Positions 1 through 9,870 of a DNA stretch of 64,000 bases are shown piece after piece. Origin of the DNA: Pseudeuparius sepicola (lineage: Eukaryota; Arthropoda; Insecta; Coleoptera; Anthribidae); assembly GCA_963920635.1 (NCBI GenBank), contig OY987301.1:19634501-19698500 (forward strand), read 5' to 3'. Each line of letters opens with the position of its first letter. The first letter of the stretch is position 1. The notes beneath the pieces were generated by a model that had not been told where the DNA came from, did no database searches, and was given only the letters and a program-made list of their open reading frames with translations. Made by a program: the position numbers and the translations under genes.

Positions 1-408
1 TGTGAGAGACCGGATACCCTTGCAGACGTGCACTTACACTTACAAAGCGTGTTTATCAATTTAAAGCGAGTACATTTTGAATTCTATGCCCGCAAGTCTA
101 GACATCGGTGGAAACGGCCCTAGGCGAGGACAAGCCATGTTTTCTTTCTTTTTGTTAGTACTAAGAAAGCCAGAAACATCCATTCCTAATGCATTCTTAA
201 CCAAGATACCTGGAATTCGATATTTTGGAGTATTTAATGGGCAGGGACAAAGTAGAAATTGCACTAGAGAAAAAACTGGATTACTGCTCGAAACATCTTG
301 TATGGACACGCCAGCATCTTTTAATGTATCGCAAATTTGGCTGAAGTTTACAGAACAACTCAGGGGGCTACTGATTCCTGATCGTTCATCTCTAGTAGGG
401 AAGTCAAC
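1..408. other. Unrecognised flank with overlapping open frames
   Basis: Upstream of the recognisable reverse transcriptase the plus-strand frame stays open from position 77, but the peptide up to about 408 does not resemble a LINE. On the opposite strand a 117-codon frame (414 down to 61) also stays open and includes a plausible soluble composition with a CPCP motif. I do not recognise either product. The RT-like homology begins abruptly near 409-415, so this may be DNA into which a truncated LINE inserted, or a remnant of another element. No signal peptide, membrane helix or known motif is visible. Confidence 0.25.
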
Positions 409-1434
409 TTGCAAATTCTGTCAAAATGTTCAATATTGGAAACAGTGGAAGACCTCTCAAGTAATAACGATTCCCAAAAAATCTGGATCCCTATTTCCAA
501 ACGACTACAGACCCACAAGTCTATTGCCCACAATCTCAAAAGTCGTTGAAAAAATCATACTATCCAGAATAATAGACGAAGTAAACGATCTAAACATTAT
601 ACAGTCCGAACAATTTGGCTTCAGGGCCCACCACAGCACTGAACTACAAGTTTGTAGGCTATCTGAAAATATTTCGAAAAATCTTCAAGAGAAAAAGAGC
701 GCCGGGCTCATTCTATTAGACATATCAAAAGCTTTTGACAAGGTGTGGCACTGGGGGCTGATTTACAAAATGCTCCACGGAGGATTTTCAGCTCCAATGA
801 CGCGCCTTGTCAAAAGCTTCCTTTTCAACAGAAAATTCTGTGTAAAAATCGAAGGAAAAATTTCATCATAATCACAATAACCAAAAGAAGAATAATTCCT
901 GAAATTGCTAACATAGAAATAAGTGGAAACTTAATCGAATGGTCCAGAGAAGTTACCTACCTCGGTGTAATACTAGACGCCAAGCTAAATTGGGTACCTC
1001 ATATCAAATCGAGGATAAATAAAGCCAAAGCTGCTTTAAATAATCTTTTTCCATTATTATCCAGAAAATCAAAACTAAATATGACAAGCAGACTCTTGAT
1101 TTATACGCAGGTTATTAGGCCGACACTATTGTATGCATGTGCGGCGTGGTGTGTTGCTACTAAAACTAACTTAAACAAAATTCAAGTAATCCAGAGTAAA
1201 TGTTTACGTGAGGTCGTGGGCGCAGAATGGTACGTCTCGAACAAAACTGTTCATAGAGACCTGAATATCCCTACAGTTCGAAATTACATAAAAACACATA
1301 CGCAAAAAATATATGAGTGGGTCATCCCAAATCACCCAAATAACCTTTTAGTAGAAGCTTGTACATACAATGTAGATAGAAGACTACCTCATAAACGTCC
1401 CAGGCACTTTCTGGAGCAAGAATTCATAGAATAA
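409..1434 (+). pseudogene. Jockey-clade LINE reverse transcriptase, internally deleted
   Basis: This is the 3' half of a non-LTR retrotransposon ORF2. The first segment (to about 865, one frame) shows the RT hallmarks WKTSQVITIPK, a YRPTSLLPTISKVVEK block, QFGFRAHHST and DISKAFDKVWH followed by GLIYKM, the usual order in Jockey-type RTs. The second segment (about 868-1434, another frame) picks up at TKRRIIPE and continues with the downstream blocks: EVTYLGVILDAKLNW, HIKSRINKAKAAL, RPTLLYACAAW, and a short conserved end around DLNIP. Comparing block order with the family, roughly 110-130 residues are missing at the join, including the FADD catalytic motif, and the reading frame changes there. 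The product could not have RT activity. The copy is 5' truncated, as is usual for LINEs. Clade assignment rests on motif recognition only. Confidence 0.88.
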
Positions 1435-1692
1435 CATTGACTCACTGCCTTATACTAAGTTTGAATCATAAAAATTTTTAAGTCTTGATTATTGTTACCT
1501 TATTCCTAATTTAGTTAGATAACCACTATTTTTAGTTAATCTCTGTACGCACACATAGGAACAAATATATAAGGTTAATCCCCACCAAATACTGCTTCAC
1601 TCCTAAAAACCCCATTTTATCGTTAGCATTTTAAGCAAAGGACAAAGATACCACTGTATCTGTATTCAAGTTAGAAGAAGAAGAAGAAGAAG
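1435..1692 (+). repeat. LINE 3' UTR and (AGA)n tail
   Basis: The stop codon of the LINE frame is followed by about 240 bp without coding potential that ends in a pure AGA/GAA trinucleotide run (1673-1692). A simple repeat at this point is the usual 3' terminus of Jockey-type elements, so I place the element end here. No clear target-site duplication can be paired because the 5' limit of the insertion is uncertain. Confidence 0.6.
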
Positions 1693-3017
1693 GCCCTTCA
1701 GAAGTAATCAAACGACCTAGAGGGAAGCTATTGTACTATAAACTGGATAAGCGTGCTGTGCTGGCAGAGCACGGTCAGTACCTACACCGATTCCTAGAAC
1801 AGATATATAAAAATGCAGGCCCTTTCTAGTTTCAGAACAAAACAACATATCGGGTTGGATACAAGTGGTTTCTAAATCAGTCCACTGCCGAACCACAATA
1901 ATTATTGGGGATGTTTTGTTACTTGAATTTCACGTTTTTGATGATACTTACTGCTGTGCTGAATACCATTCCGAGGGCGAAACGCATAAAGAATAATGAT
2001 TCTGTAATCTATAGGGTTCGTTTATTAGGAAAGTTGTTGCAGTCAATGTCATCATCAAGTTTAAATTGGTTTTGCATAAAAGTAATGACCCGGAGGTAAA
2101 GAAAAAGTAAATTTTTGAGAGAGTAATTATTGTGGGCGGGGTCTATGGGAGAGTAATCAAAGCAGTATGCAAATTTGACAACACTGTCATTTTAACAATA
2201 AGATTATAAAATGTGCGGGTAAACTTGCAATCATTCGTTGCAGTTCACCAAAGAGTACCTGGTGCAAAACTAATATATGGTTCAGTGGGCATAATTTGAG
2301 CAAAAGTTAACTTTGAGAATTATTATTTAAAATGATTCCCAGTATTATGAACCTGAAACAAAAACATATATCTATCTACTTGGTGCTTATTTCGATTCTG
2401 TGGAGAGGTCAGCTGATGAACTCATCTCATAGTAATAAAGAGTATTCTCCAAAAGGTCCACCCCCTGAATGTTGGCTCACATTTCACCTTGACACCTCTG
2501 TATACTTAAAATCTAACCATTTTTTAAAATTCGGTAGGCTCACAATTGCACTTTTGTGAAAATTTGGTTCTGAAATTTTTAATTTTATTAATGGAAAAAC
2601 ATTTTAGGGCTAATTTGTATCTCACATATTAAAATAATATTTGTGTTATCTACCTACACCTTTGTATATATTAGTACAACTAGATAGAGTCGACCCAAGA
2701 AATGTCATTAGTGTTATTATTTGCCAATTTTGGGCAAATAAGGTGGGTTTGTGCAAGCCAATTGAACGTATTTTAACATTAACGTAACGTAAGAGAGAAT
2801 ATTTATATGTTATACAATGGGAGTGTTTATGCAGCATAATTTAACGTAACGTAAAATTTAACAAACTTTTAACTTTTGCTTTAAAATTAAATGCATTGCC
2901 ACTTGCCAATTGAAATCGAGGACTTATAGATCTCATAAAAAAATTAATTTTGACATTTCCCCTGATATTGCGCAGGCGTAAATTATTAAATAGTCCTTGC
3001 ATAAAACGGATAGGTAC
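1693..3017. other. AT-rich DNA, no gene recognised
   Basis: Short open frames occur (for example 1905-2099 plus, 2332-2559 plus, 2646-2837 minus and 2841-3116 minus) but none carries a motif I recognise. The last one overlaps the foldback that starts at 3018 and has a weak resemblance to the tail of LINE ORF2 proteins, too weak to call. Confidence 0.4.
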
Positions 3018-3174
3018 TACAGTTTGTCCAGCGAATGTTCGGCAATACGTCACAACTCCCGTCCTTGTCTGGCTCGTGAATATACGACCGATATCCGTCG
3101 TATAGTCATGAGTCATGAGTAAGACAAGGACGGGAGTTGTGACGTAGGGCCGAACATTCGCTGAACAAACTGTA
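3018..3174. repeat. 157-bp foldback element, TACAGTTTG termini
   Basis: Positions 3018-3070 and 3122-3174 are inverted copies, matching at about 50 of 53 positions. The loop of about 50 bp contains a smaller hairpin (TACGAC...GTCGTA). The ends read TACAGTTTG and CAAACTGTA, so the element has the same TA-CAG terminal style as the larger palindromes of this window. It looks like a small TA-flanked MITE-like foldback. It has no coding capacity. Confidence 0.7.
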
Positions 3175-3360
3175 ATTTTTTATGTGACGTTAAATTGTGT
3201 TAATATTAAATTACTTTAAATTGTCCTCCCATATAAACCCCATATATAGGTATATCAAGTAGAATTTGTTGTTTCGAAATTTATGTCATGTGATGTCAAG
3301 ATTGTTTTTTGGGTTAGAAACCCGTCTTAAAACTATCAAATGGTGCAATGGGCGTGGTCA

Positions 3361-3594
3361 CTATACTCTATTCAAACTAAACGCAAGTGAAAGATAAACA
3401 AAAGTTGTTGCATGGCTAGCACGTGATCGGCTTGCTATTGGCTAGTTGGCAATAAAGTTTTCAGTTCAGCGAGTCGTTATTTATTACAGAGGTGTATTGA
3501 GTTGCAAGTGGACTTTTAATTTTTTCCGATATAATTCTTTCGCTGTTTATTAATTGATGGAGCTACGATTTGTGTTAATAGTAGAAATTTGCAG
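3361..3594 (+). promoter_or_regulatory. Possible non-coding first exon with splice donor
   Basis: The stretch contains an arthropod initiator-like TTCAGTT at about 3460 and ends at a strong 5' splice consensus, CAG|GTAAGT, with the GT at 3595-3596. No start codon opens a long frame in it. The same donor is duplicated 170 bp downstream. This is suggestive of a transcribed leader, from a host gene or a transposon, but there is no second exon that I can pair with it. Confidence 0.18.
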
Positions 3595-3925
3595 GTAAGT
3601 GAATGACTAGGTGTGCCATAAAAGTTTGTTTTTAAAGTTCTTAATACTGGGGCATATTATTTTATTATTTTATATTATAAAATTCATAGAGATCGTCCTT
3701 AATGCGACCCTGCCCCGTATTAGTCCTCGGAATTGTTCACGTGTTTCCATCGTGTAATTTGCAGGTAAGTGAATGACTAGGTGTGCCATAAAAGTTTGTT
3801 TTTAAAGTTCTTAATACTGGGGCATATTATTTTAATATTTTATATTATAAAATTCATAGAGATCGTCCTTAATGCGACCCTGCCCCGTATTAGTCCTCGG
3901 AATTGTTCACGTGTTTCCATCGTGT
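3586..3925. repeat. Tandem duplication, 170 bp x 2
   Basis: Two adjacent copies (3586-3755 and 3756-3925) are nearly identical; I see about one substitution (TTATTATT versus TTAATATT). Each starts at the sequence TTTGCAGGTAAGTGAATG, so a consensus splice donor is repeated at 3595 and 3765. The near-identity suggests a recent duplication. Confidence 0.9.
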
Positions 3926-6018
3926 AAATATTTACACCCAACTTGCATTTTGATTGAATAGAGTGTAAGTGGGGCAATAGTAAATGATTTTATCCAATTG
4001 AAACCGGCGACTTCACCAGAAGTGCGATCTGAGAAAGTGCCTAATTCAAGAACTAGGCAAGTATGTCAATATTTTATTTTTATTTATTATTATTACTACA
4101 AGCATCTGACAAAATCAAGAAGACAATGTTACTGGACAAGCTGTATTTTTTTCTGAAAAAAATTTGAAGTAAAATTTACATTGTTATTAACTAAAGCTGA
4201 CCTGATGTTTATGGGTACACACTATTTTTATTAATAATAAACTGGCCGAATGGGTAACATATTGACGTGAAGGGAAAAGCAGCAACTTCCGTATTATTAT
4301 TGTGCATATTATGCAGAAGGCAGTGTGAAAGCCCTAAAGTTTTTAAGCCTTGGATACTGAAGAGGGCGCTGTTTTCTCCTGTTTTTTAACAATGACTTTA
4401 ACTTAACGTTTATTTTGGCTTTGTGACACTGAAGATGGCGTTTATACGGTATCTCACCAGGTTTCAGCACAAATGGTGCAATAAAAAAATCTCAGCTTCG
4501 AAACCGCCCACAAAGTGCGATTCACGTATCAAAGGAAACAACATTATAGAAATCTATAAAGTCTTTAAACAATGTCAGTATAGCGCGCGTTATTAATTTC
4601 TTAATTAGCGTGCATCAAAAACCTGGCGGACGTCCATAGCCTGTACAGCTATTAAACGGCGTAAAAAACTTTCATCAAATACAGCAGTAATTTACAATTT
4701 TCTAAAAAAAAAACGCCGCATCGGGTCGTCTAGCCTCCGCTTCTTTTCCAGCAGCTGTCGCCTATTTATTTTCCTCGGTACCGCGAACAGGTCGCTCGGA
4801 ATTCGTTTTGCCATTTCTGGTTTTTTGAGGCGCACCGGAGCTTTGTGGATTACGCAAGTAAATTGCGCGATATAAGCACAATGAGGTATGGAGAAGGACG
4901 GGGTGCTGCTTTTTCTGTGCCGCAGCTTCGGTCTTCGCTCGCATCTATTTGTGAAGCGCGGACCAGGAGGACGACATGGATTTAATGTTAGAAGTAAATC
5001 TATTGTCTCGGTGGGTACTGCTAGGTTTTTGTGCCGATAAACCAGTCACAAAAAGGCAACATTGGCTATAATATAAAGCAATTAAATATTTTGCAGCAAT
5101 CGGTGACTTCCCGAAAAAAAACAACAAAAACCCAAATAGTCAACCCACTCTCAAAGTTGCGGGACAAAGCCTCTGGTCTGAAGCGGCAAAGACTGACGTC
5201 ACAATTACCGAGACCTCTCCACGATGCCGGTTAGGTAACCGAAAAAATTGGTCAAGAAAAAGATGACAATCGTCCATAGTCAGCACTGTTTTGGAATAAT
5301 GATCCATATGGCTCACCCGACTGCCATACACTAAGTAGTAGACAATGAGTCTAACAATGAATGAACTTGTCTATGGTCGACTGTCGTCTCTTTCTTGGCC
5401 AAAAAATTTAGCTAAAGATGTTGTACCTACGTACTGAAACATTACTTCAAAAACCCCGTAACGCAGTCGTCATAGTTCCCCCCCCCCCCATATGTATGGG
5501 GAAAATTGTCGGTTAGGACAATATTCTCCAATTTGACTTGTTGAAAATCTTCTGGGTCTGATTTAATATCTAAGTTCGATACATAAATTCAAGTGGAACC
5601 ATGCCCATATTCGAGTAGCATATAGTCGAACTCAAGAGTCCAGGTACCTTTATACCTCCAATTCTATTCAGTAATTTGATTTAAGCTCTAGCTAGACAAT
5701 AGTTTATGAAACTACACAAGCAAACAGAGACACAGACAGGGTATGATTTGAGTTCCGGAACGGATAAGATCAAGGGGAAATCCGAATATTGGACTTACAC
5801 TAAAAAAAAATCTCACCTTTAGTAGCTTCCTCCAGTCATGCGGATATAGAAACACGAGAAAGCGTAAAACCGCACATGAAAAAATTCGTAAAAATTAAAT
5901 TTTAAGCAAACAAATCTACAAACATTCAAGGTTGCCCATAACTATGCAGATAGGACGATATTGCACTCACAAAATGATGAGACCCGTGTTTTCCATTTCG
6001 CGCACAGCATTATTAATA
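3926..6018. other. No gene recognised
   Basis: Mixed AT-rich DNA with a slightly GC-richer patch at 4690-5000. Frames of about 60 codons at 4762-4944, 4945-5127 and 5140-5331 (minus) and 5031-5234 (plus) have no recognisable motif and overlap on opposite strands. A run of about ten C lies at 5480. Confidence 0.4.
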
Positions 6019-6160
6019 GTAAGTTTTCATAAAATGAATATTTAGTGTCCCCATTATAATTTTAAAAGAAATGGCTTGTGGCATATGGGACAAAATGCTT
6101 TCGTAATTGGCAACACCAAACTAGTTTCCAATATCTAATGGAAATTGTGTATGGGTCCTT

Positions 6161-6235
6161 CGGAGGTGTGCAGACCACGACAGGTACCTGTTTCGGGCTT
6201 GTTGGCCCTCATCAGGCAGACGCAGCGCACCTCAA
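6161..6235 (-). ncRNA. Type I hammerhead ribozyme, left arm
   Basis: Mirror image of the copy at 6463-6537. Read on the minus strand the core is CTGATGA (6215 to 6209), a GC stem II, GAAA, the self-complementary stem III CAGGTACCTG and the cleavage triplet ending in GTC. The two strands therefore would each give a self-cleaving RNA, in convergent or divergent transcripts. Confidence 0.68.
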
Positions 6236-6462
6236 CCGAAAAGACCCAGACACGTTCGCTAAGTGGAAAAGGAACTAGTATAATGCGGTGAGCATTTACC
6301 ATCCAACGCCATCTAGCTGGTACTGCCAAAACCAAAGCAATGTGAGTGTGTATATATCGACCGGTCGATCGACATATAAAAAGAACTCGGCAAGGCGGCG
6401 CGGCGCGGTGGAAAAAAAACCCAGAAGAAGCATACATACGGGGGCCTTTTCGGTCTTTTCGG

Positions 6463-6537
6463 TTGAGGTGCGCTGCGTCTGCCTGATGAGGGCCAACAAG
6501 CCCGAAACAGGTACCTGTCGTGGTCTGCACACCTCCG
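6463..6537 (+). ncRNA. Type I hammerhead ribozyme, right arm
   Basis: The conserved core is CTGATGA at 6483-6489, stem II GGGC-CAACAA-GCCC at 6490-6503, GAAA at 6504-6507, a minimal stem III CAGGTACCTG at 6508-6517, then TC, with predicted cleavage after C6519 (GUC). Stem I forms between the bases before CTGATGA and those after the cleavage site: a core-proximal part with two wobbles and one mismatch, an internal loop, and a distal AGGTG/CACCT helix. An internal loop in stem I is typical of natural type I ribozymes. The very short stem III resembles Penelope-associated hammerheads, which are thought to act as dimers. All catalytic core bases are intact. Activity has not been shown. Confidence 0.72.
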
Positions 6538-6764
6538 AAGGACCCATACACAATTTCCATTAGATATTGGAAACTAGTTTGGTGTTGCCAATTACGAAAG
6601 CATTTTGTCCCATATGCCACAAGCCATTTCTTGTAAGTTTTCATTGTTGGGCTATAATATTAGATATTATTGGATGGCTTGGCCGATATTGTCCTAATTT
6701 GGCACAGCCTACTAGCCTACTATGAAATTGTTTATAAACCGAATGGGTTAAACATGTTTTTAAC

Positions 6765-7737
6765 CAGGGACTCTTTAAAATAAGGGTACCTGTCACAATC
6801 TATCACATACAGGAAAAGTGAAGCCTTGACGGGAAGTTTGTTTTCTGTCGACTCCAAGGAAACCACAAGGGGGCTGATATAAGGTTATGTCATATGTCAG
6901 TGTCCAACTGCCATCAGGTTTTATGTGACATACCAGTGCCATAGATTCTAAAGGAGGCAAAATATTTCCCATCATAATTCACAATTTTTAAGTTTTCTAA
7001 CTTCCAGATACTCAGATGTGTCAATTAAAAGTAATGCGGCCGCCTGTAGTAGTTCCAATAATTATTGCAACCAGATTTTTCCTGTATCACCCTTAGTAAT
7101 CCTACAATTCCCATTACGTGGGCATTACGTATAAGTAAGTAGTTCAAAACAAAATATCGTATTTCATATCTTTTGTCAGTTTTTTTAAAGATTGTTTATC
7201 TACGACTACAAGTTTATTTTAAGTTTGTGAGGTACCTTGGGAGAGAAATACAATTAAAATTTTTTTATATTGAACACCGAGAAAAACTACATGATTAGAA
7301 CTACTATAGACCTAATCTTATTAGTCCATCCCGAAATCTGTGAAAGTTCTTTCGGTAGATACATTCAACAAGGGAAGAAAGTTCAAGTATATATATTACA
7401 AATGGATTGAGGAACCTGGTAACGGGGTGCAATAGTGACAAATTTTAAATAAGCAAAATTCGCACTACTGACTTACCATACTTATTACTAAAATTCGTGG
7501 ACAATTTTTGCTGCAAATCATATTCTGCATTTGTAGACACAACATTGTCAAGTCTAATTTTTAGAAATCATGGAAACCATTATTAATTTTACTAACAATC
7601 AAAGTGCCTGTTATAGTCATAGATTCTCCAATAAAATGGCATACTTGGCATCACTGATACCATTAGAATGAGGAAACAATAATAGGCCTCACTTTGGAAA
7701 GTATAATGCTGGATCCCCTTACTTTAAAGAGTCCCTG
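6765..7737. mobile_element. Non-autonomous hAT element, copy 1 (CAGGGACTC family)
   Basis: The element starts CAGGGACTCTTTAAAATAAG and ends with the inverted form, CTTTAAAGAGTCCCTG. It is flanked by a perfect 8-bp direct repeat TTTTTAAC (6757-6764 and 7738-7745). An 8-bp target duplication with short CAG-type inverted termini points to the hAT superfamily. A second copy of the same family lies at 28120-29134 and matches along nearly the whole length apart from small indels. No transposase is encoded, so it would depend on an enzyme supplied elsewhere. Confidence 0.85.
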
Positions 7738-7781
7738 TTTTTAACAAATAATTTCGTATAATACGTAGATCTTAATTATAC

Positions 7782-8110
7782 AGGGTGTCCCATTAGTCAT
7801 GGTAGATACATAGAACAACTGCATATATTATTTTGTGTCAAAATATTACGGATGAGCGGATGAGCTTATCAACTACTGCCGATCAAATCAATATCAATAC
7901 CTAGTTACTGAAGTAATTTTTTATGTGAATTATCTCCCAAAATAATCAAGCTGCTAAACTGAAATGTAACACTGATGTGTTTTTGGGGATGGAGAATACC
8001 TGCGCTTTTTTTTTGATCTATCGTAACTTTTTTTGAGGTTAGCTTTTTGGTCTTGCAGGTTCATCATTTTAGCGAATTTTTTCATTTTCAAAATTTAACC
8101 TTTTAACTCA
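7782..8110 (+). repeat. Half copy of the 44-kb palindrome family
   Basis: Starts with the terminus TACAGGGTGTCCCATT and then carries modules also seen at 31985-32310 and 58930-59110 in inverted orientation: AATCAAGCTGCTAAACTG, a TTTTTGGGGATGGAGAAT block, and a GGTCTTGCAGGTTCATCA block. The last block also occurs in both arms of the palindrome at 44159-45252. There is no matching opposite terminus, so this is one arm only, or a truncated copy. Confidence 0.55.
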
Positions 8111-8980
8111 AAAATTAACCTTTTAAAATGAGGAACAATTCGCTATGAACAATTTACCAAACATTTTGTATTGTGTATCTCTGTATCCGCGTAGATATTT
8201 TACAAATGAACCTCCTAACCAGTTGAACTTATCTTGCTCATCCGAGTCGGCGACCATACAAGCGGTAAGAAGAATCTAAAAAATTACGCAATTCTCGGAA
8301 GCGATTTAGAAACCGCCATCCGTCGACGAATGTTTCGTCTGGGTTCTCGAACGGGTTCTTTTTCAAAGTTTCACCGTTCGAACGGGCCATTCGTAACACT
8401 TTCAGCGATGAACTGCTCCCATTATGCTCTCCGCTCTGCAAAAACGCGTAAAAAACGGCGCGGCCATTATGAGAACGGCCGCGCAGATGCTGCTTGTACG
8501 TTTCGTCTAGCCTGCTGGCTGCTGTTGCTGCTGCTTCCGATTAGATTTAGAGGTTATTGACGCGCCCGCCATATCTAGGCAACCTGGATAGGCGAGCCGA
8601 AAGGGGCTTTCCCACGAAAATTTCTTTCATACGGCGCCACAATGATGTGCGGTAGTTTTGATTGAATGCATATGAGACTTAATGCTATGGATTGAGGATT
8701 CGGCTGGCCGCCTAAATAATGAACGCACGCAACCAAAGGAAAATCTCAACAACATAATAATTATTAATATTGTCAGTTTTCGCAAAGATACGGCTATAAA
8801 ATCACAAAAACACACGGACTACATAGTGCACAAAGAATATGGATTCTTCAAGGATTCTGAATATTGCGGGTACCTATGTACGAGTATATTATCAGCAGGT
8901 ATAACTACAGAAATTATGTCCCCTCTGCCTATAGACTAAATAATTATGAATTTCCAAGTAAGTGTCTATGAAATTCTAGA
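8111..8980. other. No gene recognised; GC-rich hairpin inside
   Basis: A patch near 8260-8620 is richer in GC than its surroundings and contains an 8-bp perfect hairpin (GCGCGGCC at 8458-8465 and GGCCGCGC at 8477-8484). Open frames of 62-108 codons overlap on both strands here (8234-8560 plus, 8238-8441 minus) without recognisable motifs. It could be an unannotated regulatory region or an untranslated exon. Confidence 0.3.
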
Positions 8981-9018
8981 ATTTATTTATTTGTTTGTTT
9001 ATTTATTTATTTATTTAC
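8981..9018 (-). repeat. (ATTT)n, LINE 3' tail
   Basis: ATTT/GTTT tetranucleotide run. On the minus strand it reads (AAAT)n and lies directly after the end of the LINE RT relic at 9014-9610, so it is best read as that element's 3' tail. Confidence 0.6.
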
Positions 9019-9610
9019 ACATATGCGGTATACGTATAGGCGAAAATGTTGAAGCATTTGTTCATGGCATATGCAGATAAAAGAACCAGATTGTCTAGCA
9101 GTAAGTCTAGGTACCTGGATGAAAATCTGAGCAACAATATCAGGGCTGTCAATGAATGGCTGGTGAATACACTCCATCTTCCTTGAAACATACATACTTC
9201 AGGAACTTTCTTAGTACTTTCAATAGCCTGCAAATGGTTGTCGTATGACTCGTATATGAAGGAGACACGTACTCAAGCTTTGATCTCACTAATGAATAGT
9301 AGCAGCAAAGTACTCAAGTCACTAAATTCATGGTTATTGCGGATTATAAAGCCAATAATTTTAAGACGTTTGGCAACAAGTTCTCTTATGTGATTTTGGG
9401 ATGTAAGCAGGTTGTCAAACACAATATACCTATAGATCACGATAATTCGACAACTTTTCGAGAAATACACCTGACGATGGTAAGGTATTCCAAGATTATT
9501 AGCTGCCCACCAAGTAAAAGCAGATCAGTCGTTTATGTTGTCTATTTGAGCAAATAATTTTAAATCGTCAGCATATCAAATGAGGTACACAGGATGCCAC
9601 TTTTAGGGCT
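9014..9610 (-). pseudogene. LINE reverse transcriptase relic
   Basis: Read on the minus strand, the fragment begins with the RT catalytic motif as YADDLKLFAQIDNIND (YADD codons at 9575-9564), then WAANNLGIPYH, then LTSQNHIRELVAKRLKIIGF followed by FIIRNNHEFSDLSTL, the usual blocks after the catalytic site in CR1/Jockey-like LINEs. Further on come YESYDNHLQAIES and, in another frame, RLTARQSGSFICICHEQ, resembling the conserved C-terminal RxxRxSxxFxxPxxRTN segment. Several stops and at least two frame changes break the reading frame. The sequence upstream of YADD is lost or unrecognisable. It is on the opposite strand to the LINE at 409-1434 and is a different, older copy. Confidence 0.75.
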
Positions 9611-9654
9611 ACGAGACCAGTAGAAATGTAATAATAGTAGGTAGTTGTAGCTTC

Positions 9655-9870
9655 CTAATATCGCCTAATCGAATTCATTATCGTTACTTGCTGCAAGGTG
9701 TTGCTTTTTCTGTGATCAAACTGGGGCACAGTACACAGAAAACCCATAAAAACCGCAGTAATCCCGCAGTGAATTGCAAAGGCCGGTAAATGGCTGAGTA
9801 AACAGGGTAAACAGGCGGTTTTTCCGAGAGGTTGGGCAAAATCAACAAAAAAAAAAACAATAGTCAAAAT
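9655..9870 (-). repeat. Fragment related to the (ATT)n-tailed SINE-like repeat
   Basis: The minus strand contains a GGGATTACTGCGGTTTTTAT block followed by GGGTTTTC, matching the upstream part of the repeat at 61127-61345. The downstream (ATT)n-tailed half is not present in the same form. Probably a partial, old copy. Confidence 0.4.

Larger units (their letters stand above)
6019..6644. mobile_element. Head-to-head inverted repeat with two hammerheads (Penelope/retrozyme-like)
   Basis: Two arms, 6066-6245 and 6453-6632, are inverted copies of 180 bp and are almost identical. Each carries a hammerhead ribozyme motif near its inner third. The spacer (6246-6452) holds a GGCGCGGCGCGG patch and no coding frame. 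A 12-bp direct repeat, GTAAGTTTTCAT, lies at 6019-6030 and again at 6632-6643 or so, directly after the right arm; it may be a target duplication, with 35 bp of extra sequence on the left side. Penelope-like retrotransposons and retrozymes carry type I hammerheads with a very short stem III in their terminal repeats and often leave inverted or rearranged terminal repeats. The RT/GIY-YIG frame of Penelope is absent, so this is a non-autonomous or deleted copy. The long frames here are mirror artefacts of the arms. Confidence 0.65.

Noticed and set aside
1905..2099. Frame at 1.9-2.1 kb as a transposase N-terminus
   Set aside because: An acidic, cysteine-containing stretch is visible in one frame, but it is short and without neighbours to support it.
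2405..2430. CTGATGA on the plus strand as a hammerhead
   Set aside because: No GAAA at the required distance and no stem I or III pairing.
2841..3116. 91-codon minus frame as a LINE ORF2 tail
   Set aside because: Weak similarity in spacing only (a FNxxxxxxIR-like stretch), overlaps the foldback at 3018 and no flanking RT blocks were found.
6135..6644. 169-codon minus-strand frame over the hammerhead inverted repeat
   Set aside because: Both strands are open and encode the same peptide because of the inverted arms, and the region folds as ribozymes. I see no protein family; it is a mirror artefact.
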